A stretch of DNA of 63,841 nt, from the NCBI GenBank assembly GCA_964565705.1, contig CAZMGD010000006.1, forward strand, positions 1-63,841, given 5' to 3'. The notes under the pieces were generated by a model that was given only the letters and a program-made list of their open reading frames with translations, had not been told where the DNA came from and did not search any database. The stretch is from CAZMGD01 sp964565705. Its GTDB lineage: Bacteria > Actinomycetota > Acidimicrobiia > Acidimicrobiales > Ilumatobacteraceae. Position numbers and translations under genes: made by a program. Below are positions 59,291 through 63,841 of the stretch, one piece after another (position 1 is the stretch's first letter; the number at the start of each line of letters is the position of its first letter).

Positions 59291-60142
59291 ATGCGCGAGG
59301 CGGTCGCCGAGAGCGAGCGCCCGGTGATGCTGTACTCCGTCGGCAAGGACAGCGGCGTGATGCTGCACCTCGCCCGCAAGGCGTTCCACCCGTCGCCGCC
59401 ACCGTTCCCTCTGCTGCACGTCGACACGACGTGGAAGTTCCGGGCGATGTACGAGATGCGCGACCGGATGGTGGCCGAGACCGGGATGGAGCTCTTGGTC
59501 TGGAAGAATCCGGAGTGCGTGGAGCGCGGCATCAACCCGTTCGACCACGGCTCAGCCCTGCACACCGACCTCTGGAAGACCCAGGGGCTGCGCCAGGCGC
59601 TCGATCACTGGGGCTTCGACTGCGCGTTCGGTGGCGCTCGCCGTGACGAGGAGCGATCGCGGGCCAAGGAGCGAGTGTTCTCGATCCGCTCCGCTCAGCA
59701 CCGCTGGGATCCGAAGCGCCAGCGGCCCGAGCTGTGGAGCCTCTTCAACGTGCGCCGCAGCCCGGGTGAGTCGCTGCGGGTGTTCCCCCTGTCGAACTGG
59801 ACCGAGCACGACGTCTGGCGGTACACCGAACGCGAGCAGCTGCCGATCGTGCCGCTGTACCTGGCCGCACCCCGGCCGGTGGTGGAGCGCGATGGCACGC
59901 TGATCATGGTCGACGACGACCGGATGCCGCTGCGTCCCGGCGAGGAGCCGGAGATGCGCAGCGTCCGGTTCCGCACGCTCGGCTGCTATCCGCTCAGTGG
60001 CGCGATCGAGAGCACCGCCTCCACCCTCGCCGAGGTGATCGACGAGACGTTGTCGTCCACGTCGTCGGAGCGCCAGGGACGTCTGATCGACCACGACCAG
60101 AGTGCGTCGATGGAGCGCAAGAAGCAGGAGGGCTACTTCTGA
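59291..60142 (+). CDS. cysD: Sulfate adenylyltransferase subunit 2
   Basis: 283 residues. It shows the PP-loop motif MLYSVGKDSGVMLHLARKAF, HVDTTWKFRAMYEMRD, ALDHWGFDCAFGGARRDEERSRAKERV and NWTEHDVWRY, all hallmarks of CysD. With CysN it makes APS from sulfate and ATP, driven by GTP. The start given is the first ATG in frame, but conserved CysD sequence (DWLQQLESESIHIMREA) begins 13 codons earlier, near 59252. That frame is open back to TAG at 59228, with no usual start codon. The true N-terminus is therefore uncertain, and may have been cut when the promoter element arrived. Confidence 0.93.
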   Translation: MREAVAESERPVMLYSVGKDSGVMLHLARKAFHPSPPPFPLLHVDTTWKFRAMYEMRDRMVAETGMELLVWKNPECVERGINPFDHGSALHTDLWKTQGLRQALDHWGFDCAFGGARRDEERSRAKERVFSIRSAQHRWDPKRQRPELWSLFNVRRSPGESLRVFPLSNWTEHDVWRYTEREQLPIVPLYLAAPRPVVERDGTLIMVDDDRMPLRPGEEPEMRSVRFRTLGCYPLSGAIESTASTLAEVIDETLSSTSSERQGRLIDHDQSASMERKKQEGYF

Positions 60143-60473
60143 TGATGGCTCGCTTTGCTCGCTGTCTGCGTCTGAGCCCGCCGATGCCGCTCGCTGCGCT
60201 CGCGTCCAGCGGCTGCGACGCAGGTTCGGGGCAACGCCCGCTGTGTTCGGGGTCGAGAAGGGTCGGCGTCTGATGATGGCTCGCTTTGCTCGCTGTCTGC
60301 GTCTGAGCCCGCCGATGCCGCTCNNNNNNNNNNNNNNNNNNNNNNNNNNNNNNNNNNNNNNNNNNNNNNNNNNNNNNNNNNNNNNNNNNNNNNNNNNNNN
60401 NNNNNNNNNNNNNNNNNNNNNNNCAGGTTCGGGGCAACGCCCGCTGTGTTCGGGGTCGAGAAGGGTCGGCGTC
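60140..60473 (+). repeat. 131-base tandem repeat between cysD and cysN
   Basis: A unit of 131 bases starts at the cysD stop TGA (60140-60270). It begins again at 60271, is lost in the gap at 60324, and reappears as its last 50 bases at 60424-60473, directly before the cysN ATG. Each unit begins TGATGATGGCTCGC and holds the small palindrome CTGCG-A-CGCAG. GAGAAGGG near the end of the unit may serve as the cysN ribosome-binding site. No gene lies in the 333-base stretch. Confidence 0.85.
60324..60423. other. Assembly gap of 100 N inside the tandem repeat
   Basis: If only two complete units exist, the missing sequence is 28 bases, as at 60193-60220 of unit 1. If more copies are present it is 28 plus a multiple of 131. 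Confidence 0.85.
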
Positions 60474-60475
60474 TG

Positions 60476-62319
60476 ATGGAGACATCCCTGCTGCGCTTCA
60501 TCACCTGTGGCAGCGTCGACGACGGGAAGTCGACGCTGATCGGACGCCTGCTGTTCGACTCGGAGCTGCTCGCCGACGACCAGCTCGCCGCGCTGCGCGC
60601 CGACTCCAAGCGAGTGGGCACCCAGGGCGGCGACCTCGACTACGCCCTGCTGCTCGACGGGCTGGAGGCCGAGCGCGAGCAGGGCATCACGATCGATGTC
60701 GCTTACCGGTACTTCACGACGGCGAAGCGGCAGTTCATCGTCGCCGACACTCCGGGCCACGAGCAGTACACGCGCAACATGGTCACCGGTGCGTCGACCG
60801 CCGAGCTCGCCGTGATCCTGGTCGACGCCCGCAAGGGCGTGCTCGTGCAAACCCGGCGCCACACGGCCCTCGTCGCCCTGCTCGGCATCCGGTCCGTCGT
60901 GCTCGCGGTCAACAAGATGGATCTCGTCGACCACTCCGAAGATGTGTTCGGCGGCATCGAGTCGGACTACCGGGAGTTCGCCGCAGGCCTCGGCCTCGAG
61001 GATGTGACGTGCATCCCGATCTCGGCGGTGCAGGGGGACAACGTGAGCGTACCGAGCGGGCGCATGCCCTGGTACGCCGGGCCGACGTTGCTGCAGCAGC
61101 TCGAGTCGGTCGAGATCGCCGACGTCGCCGAAGGTGGTGCCTTCCGGATGCCGGTGCAGTGGGTGAACCGTCCCAACCTCGACTTCCGCGGCTTCAGCGG
61201 GCGGATCGTCGGCGGCTCGGTCGCGGTCGGGGATCGGGTGCGGATCGCGCCGTCCGGCACGACCTCGACGGTCGAGCGGATCGTCACGTTCGACGGAGAT
61301 CTCGACAGCGCCGTCGCTGGCCAGTCGGTGACCGTGACGCTGACCGACGAGGTCGACGTCAGCCGCGGCGACGTGCTGAGCGGCGCCGACGACCCCATCG
61401 CGGTCGCCGACCAGTTCGAGGCGGACGTCGTCTGGATGGACGAGCACCCGATGGTGCCGGGGCGGGGCTACCTGCTCAAGCTCGGCACGCGCACGGTCGG
61501 CGTGACGATCGCCAAGCCGAAGTACCGGATCAACGTCGACACACTGGAGCAGCTCGCGACGCACACGCTCTCGCTCAACGAGATCGGTGTGTGCACGATC
61601 ACCACCGATCGGCAGATCCCGTTCGATGCCTACGCTGCGAACCGTGACACCGGCGGCTTCATCGTCATCGACCGGCTCACGAACGCAACCGTCGCCGCCG
61701 GGATGCTGCACTTCTCGTTGCGCCGGGCACAGAACGTCCACTGGCAGGCGATCGACGTCGATCGCCAAGCGCACGCCGACCTGAAGGGCCACGGGCCGTG
61801 CGTCGTGTGGCTCACCGGGCTGTCGGGGGCGGGCAAGTCGACGATCGCCAACCTCCTGGAGCGCCGCCTGCACTCCCTCGGTGTGCACACGACGCTGCTC
61901 GACGGCGACAACGTGCGCCACGGTCTGAACCACGACCTCGGCTTCACCGAGGCCGACCGGATCGAGAACATCCGCCGCGTGGCCGAGGTGGCCAGGCTGA
62001 TGGCCGACGCGGGCATCGTCGTNNNNNNNNNNTCTCCCCGTTCCGCGCCGAGCGGGCGATGGCCCGTGGGCGGCTGCCCGCCGGCGAGTTCTGCGAGGTG
62101 TTCGTCGACACGCCGCTCGCCATCGCCGAGGCGCGCGACGTGAAGGGCCTCTACGCCAAGGCGCGGCGCGGCGAGCTGGTGAACTTCACCGGCATCGACT
62201 CGCCGTACGAGGCGCCCGAACACCCCGAGGTGCACGTCGACACGACCGTCCACGAACCTGAGCGGGCCGCCGAGCTGATCGTCGCCACGCTGCAGCAGAT
62301 GGGGGTCGTGCACGGATGA
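60476..62319 (+). CDS. cysNC: Bifunctional sulfate adenylyltransferase subunit 1 / APS kinase
   Basis: About 615 residues once the ten-N gap is resolved. The N-terminal 430 residues are a GTPase of the EF-Tu type: GSVDDGKSTLIGRLLFDS (G1), ADTPGHEQYTRNMV (G3), NKMD (G4), and beta-barrel domains. The C-terminal APS kinase has P-loop GLSGAGKST, DGDNVRHGLNHDLGF, IRRVAEVARLMADAG, then after the gap SPFRAERAMARG and KARRGELVNFTGIDSPYEAPEHPEV. Together with CysD it turns sulfate into PAPS, the donor for the sulfotransferase at 56397. The frame changes across the gap only because the run of N has the wrong length. ATGA overlap with cysQ. Confidence 0.93.
62023..62032. other. Assembly gap of 10 N, probably 14 bases in truth
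   Basis: The gap lies in a conserved APS-kinase strand (AGxIVxxxxFISPFR). Frames on both sides can only be joined if the missing length is 2 modulo 3. Family alignment predicts four residues plus two bases, that is 14. Confidence 0.7.
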
Positions 62320-63032
62320 ACGACCACGAGGTCTGCGCGGCATTGGCCGAGGAGGCCGGTGCGCTGTTGCTGGAGGTGCGAGCCGAGCGCGCCGCCGAGG
62401 CGGACCGGCTGGCGGACGACCTGCTGTTGACGCGGCTCGCCGAACTCCGTCCCGACGACGCCGTGCTGTCGGAGGAGAGCGTCGATGATCCAGCGCGCCT
62501 GCGGCGTGACCGGGTGTGGATCGTCGACCCTCTCGACGGCACGCGCGAGTACAACGAGCCACCCCGCGAGGACTGGGCGGTGCACGTCGCGCTCGCGGTG
62601 CGCGGCACGCCGGTCGCCGGCGCGGTCGCGCTGCCGGCATCCGGCGTCGTGCTCCACACCGCACGCCCACCGGTCGTGCCTGCACGCGGCGACCACGGTC
62701 TGCGCCTGGCGGTGTCGCGCACGCGGCCGACGGCGCTCGCCGAGCAGCTCGCCGTGGCGCTCGACGCCGAGCTGGTGCCGATGGGGTCGGCTGGGGCGAA
62801 GGCGATGGCGGTCGTGCGCGGCGAGATCGACGTCTACGCGCACAGCGGTGGCCAGTACGAGTGGGACTCGTGCGCGCCGGTCGCCGTCGCCGCGGCCGCC
62901 GGGCTGCACGTGTCCCGCCTCGACGGATCGCCGCTGGCCTACAACCAGCCCAACCCGTACCTCCCCGACCTCCTGATCTGCCGCCCGGATCTCGCTTCCC
63001 TGGTCATCGACGAGGTGTCCGGCTCTGTGTGA
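62316..63032 (+). CDS. cysQ: 3'(2'),5'-bisphosphate nucleotidase of the inositol-phosphatase family
   Basis: 238 residues. Metal-binding motifs VLSEESVDD (Glu-Glu) and WIVDPLDGTREYNE, and the distal GGQYEWDSCAPVAVAAAAG, are those of CysQ-type phosphatases. It removes the 3'-phosphate from PAP left after sulfotransfer, and so relieves product inhibition. It is shorter than E. coli CysQ by a few residues but holds all motifs. ATGA overlap with cysNC makes one operon cysD-cysNC-cysQ. Confidence 0.9.
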   Translation: MNDHEVCAALAEEAGALLLEVRAERAAEADRLADDLLLTRLAELRPDDAVLSEESVDDPARLRRDRVWIVDPLDGTREYNEPPREDWAVHVALAVRGTPVAGAVALPASGVVLHTARPPVVPARGDHGLRLAVSRTRPTALAEQLAVALDAELVPMGSAGAKAMAVVRGEIDVYAHSGGQYEWDSCAPVAVAAAAGLHVSRLDGSPLAYNQPNPYLPDLLICRPDLASLVIDEVSGSV

Positions 63033-63096
63033 ATCGGCCGGTCGGTGTGAACCGACCGCACCGCGAGCTGGATCACAGCGATCTGGTGACACACAG
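63025..63096. terminator. Bidirectional terminator region
   Basis: Between convergent genes. CGGTCGGT-GTGA-ACCGACCG (63039-63058) is a perfect 8-base stem. CTGTGTG (63025-63031) and CACACAG (63090-63096) could form an outer stem. Confidence 0.5.
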
Positions 63097-63121
63097 ACCC
63101 GGGGACGTCACACGGATGTGG

Positions 63122-63619
63122 TCAGGCGCTGCGGGTGTCCTTGGCGGCCTGGCGGCGAGCGCCCGTGGCGCGGGAGGCGGCCACCGACTTGCGCTCGACG
63201 GGCTGCTTGGTCCGGGCCCGGCCGGTGGTCTTCGGCGTCGCTGCGGACGCCGCCTTGGCGGGCCTGGCGGCCGGGCGGACGGCCTGTTTGGGAGTCGCTG
63301 CGATGCGCTCGGCCTTGAGCTCGGCGGCGCTGCGCCGAGCGGCCGCGGCGAGGGCGGTGCTGACGCGGGCGAGGGCGTCCTCGAAGATCTCCGCCTTCGA
63401 CGCGTCACGGCGCGGTGCAGCGGAGCGCGCGCCCTTCGCCCCGACCTGGCGGCTCGCATCCCGTCGGTGCTGGCCCACGAACTTGTTGCGCGCCCGACGG
63501 ATCCGGTCGTGCAGCGAGATCAGCGCGTCCTCGTCGAGCTCGCGTAGGTGCTCGCGGGTCGTTTCGGCGACGAGCGCGCGCTCCGGTTCGCTCAACGAGC
63601 CGATCGTCGCCTTGGCCAT
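63122..63619 (-). CDS. Small basic protein with Ala/Lys/Arg-rich tail
   Basis: 165 residues from ATG 63619, behind GGAGG. The N-terminal 60 residues (SLSEPERALVAETTREHLRELDEDALISLHDRIRRARNKFVGQHRRD) are helical and charged. The C-terminal 100 residues are rich in Ala, Lys and Arg with Pro-Ala-Lys motifs like the tails of actinobacterial HU or histone-like proteins. A role in nucleoid binding is possible but not shown. Only the N-terminal domain would carry specificity. Divergent from the TetR gene. Confidence 0.72.
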   Translation of the reverse strand: MAKATIGSLSEPERALVAETTREHLRELDEDALISLHDRIRRARNKFVGQHRRDASRQVGAKGARSAAPRRDASKAEIFEDALARVSTALAAAARRSAAELKAERIAATPKQAVRPAARPAKAASAATPKTTGRARTKQPVERKSVAASRATGARRQAAKDTRSA

Positions 63620-63680
63620 GTGCAGTCCTCCGTCGTCGGGAAACGACCGAGGATAGATCACAGGACCCGCTGCGGGCCGG

Positions 63681-63686
63681 TACTGT
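63681..63686 (+). promoter_or_regulatory. Putative -10 box for leaderless tetR
   Basis: TACTGT lies seven bases before GTG 63694 with no Shine-Dalgarno. Confidence 0.35.
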
Positions 63687-63693
63687 CGCGGGC

Positions 63694-63841
63694 GTGAGCG
63701 TCGACACCGTCGAGATCGACGACCGCGCCGCCCGCCGAGCCGACCCGCGATACCAACGCCTGATGGAGGCGACACGTGCCGCCGCGCGCAACGGCTACGA
63801 CGCGGTGTCGATGCGCGACCTGGCCGAGACCTGCCGGATGT
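63694..63841 (+). CDS. TetR-family regulator, partial (N-terminus only)
   Basis: 49 codons before the right edge: RYQRLMEATRAAARNGYDAV and SMRDLAETCRM, which is helix 1 and the start of the helix-turn-helix of a TetR protein. The GTG start follows a -10 box directly. The rest lies outside the window, so its target cannot be judged. Confidence 0.75.
   Translation, partial: MSVDTVEIDDRAARRADPRYQRLMEATRAAARNGYDAVSMRDLAETCRM

Noticed and set aside
60140..60473. CRISPR array
   Set aside because: The 131-base units are direct tandem copies without short repeats and unique spacers.
56397..63032. Assimilatory sulfate reduction cluster
   Set aside because: No APS/PAPS reductase, sulfite reductase or sulfate transporter gene is present. 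The APS kinase fusion and CysQ next to a sulfotransferase point to sulfation.
63033..63121. CRP-type sites (several TGTGA/TCACA) in the last intergenic region
   Set aside because: They lie between convergent gene ends, not before a start; a terminator is the simpler reading.

Overview
The window is high-GC DNA with dense genes, many ATGA/GTGA start-stop overlaps, GTG starts, lipoproteins with Asp/Thr-rich linkers, and several start codons sitting 6-9 bases after a TANNNT -10 box. This looks like an environmental actinobacterium. The mix of P450s, Baeyer-Villiger monooxygenases, MaoC-like hydratases, PHA genes and many SDRs fits the Acidimicrobiia/Ilumatobacter type best, but that placement is inference. 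Four runs of N (4124-4133, 54851-54950, 60324-60423, 62023-62032) show a scaffolded draft or metagenome assembly. No rRNA, tRNA or CRISPR array was seen.

Layout. 1-1060: broken left edge with an ABC exporter ATPase truncated at a junction with an antitoxin-like N-terminus, and an acyl-CoA synthetase scrap. 1068-10304: one co-directional block with a Rieske oxygenase, a GntR regulator, a three-gene sugar-type ABC importer and the large and small subunits of a molybdenum hydroxylase, but no FAD subunit. 10212-19811: two paralogous P450s flanking a divergent cluster of SDRs, a ThuA-like protein, a TrmB-type regulator, a TIM-barrel protein and an ACMSD-like amidohydrolase. 19892-30682: amidohydrolases, more SDRs, SnoaL/NTF2-fold proteins, a TauD-like dioxygenase behind an AT-rich palindrome, and hotdog thioesterases. 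30752-32107: a divergent diadenylate-cyclase-domain protein and a DUF1801 protein.

32408-40723: a branched-chain-amino-acid-type ABC importer in which both permeases and the second ATPase are fused into one 926-residue protein, followed by its binding lipoprotein, a terminator hairpin, and a BVMO, zinc alcohol dehydrogenase and SDR. 41729-45896: a PHA operon (synthase, acyl-CoA synthetase, depolymerase). 45874-51879: a cyclic-nucleotide cluster with a tandem-cyclase/AAA/TPR protein, a free cNMP-binding protein and an MFS-cNMP fusion. 51886-54835: a second BVMO divergent from two MaoC-like hydratase subunits.

55188-63032: a sulfation island. A DUF1214 protein, a PAPS-dependent sulfotransferase and a thioesterase form one operon. 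cysD, cysNC and cysQ (PAPS synthesis and PAP recycling) form another, with a TetR gene beside it. Both operons start with a nearly identical 25-base palindromic element, so the sulfotransferase and its cofactor supply are probably under one repressor. This is the strongest candidate for a coherent, little-described system.

Three families of non-coding repeats are visible: a 19-bp-stem hairpin element in two copies with compensatory changes, a 131-bp element repeated in tandem between cysD and cysN with a relative after the sulfotransferase operon, and a MITE-like inverted repeat at 32112-32170.
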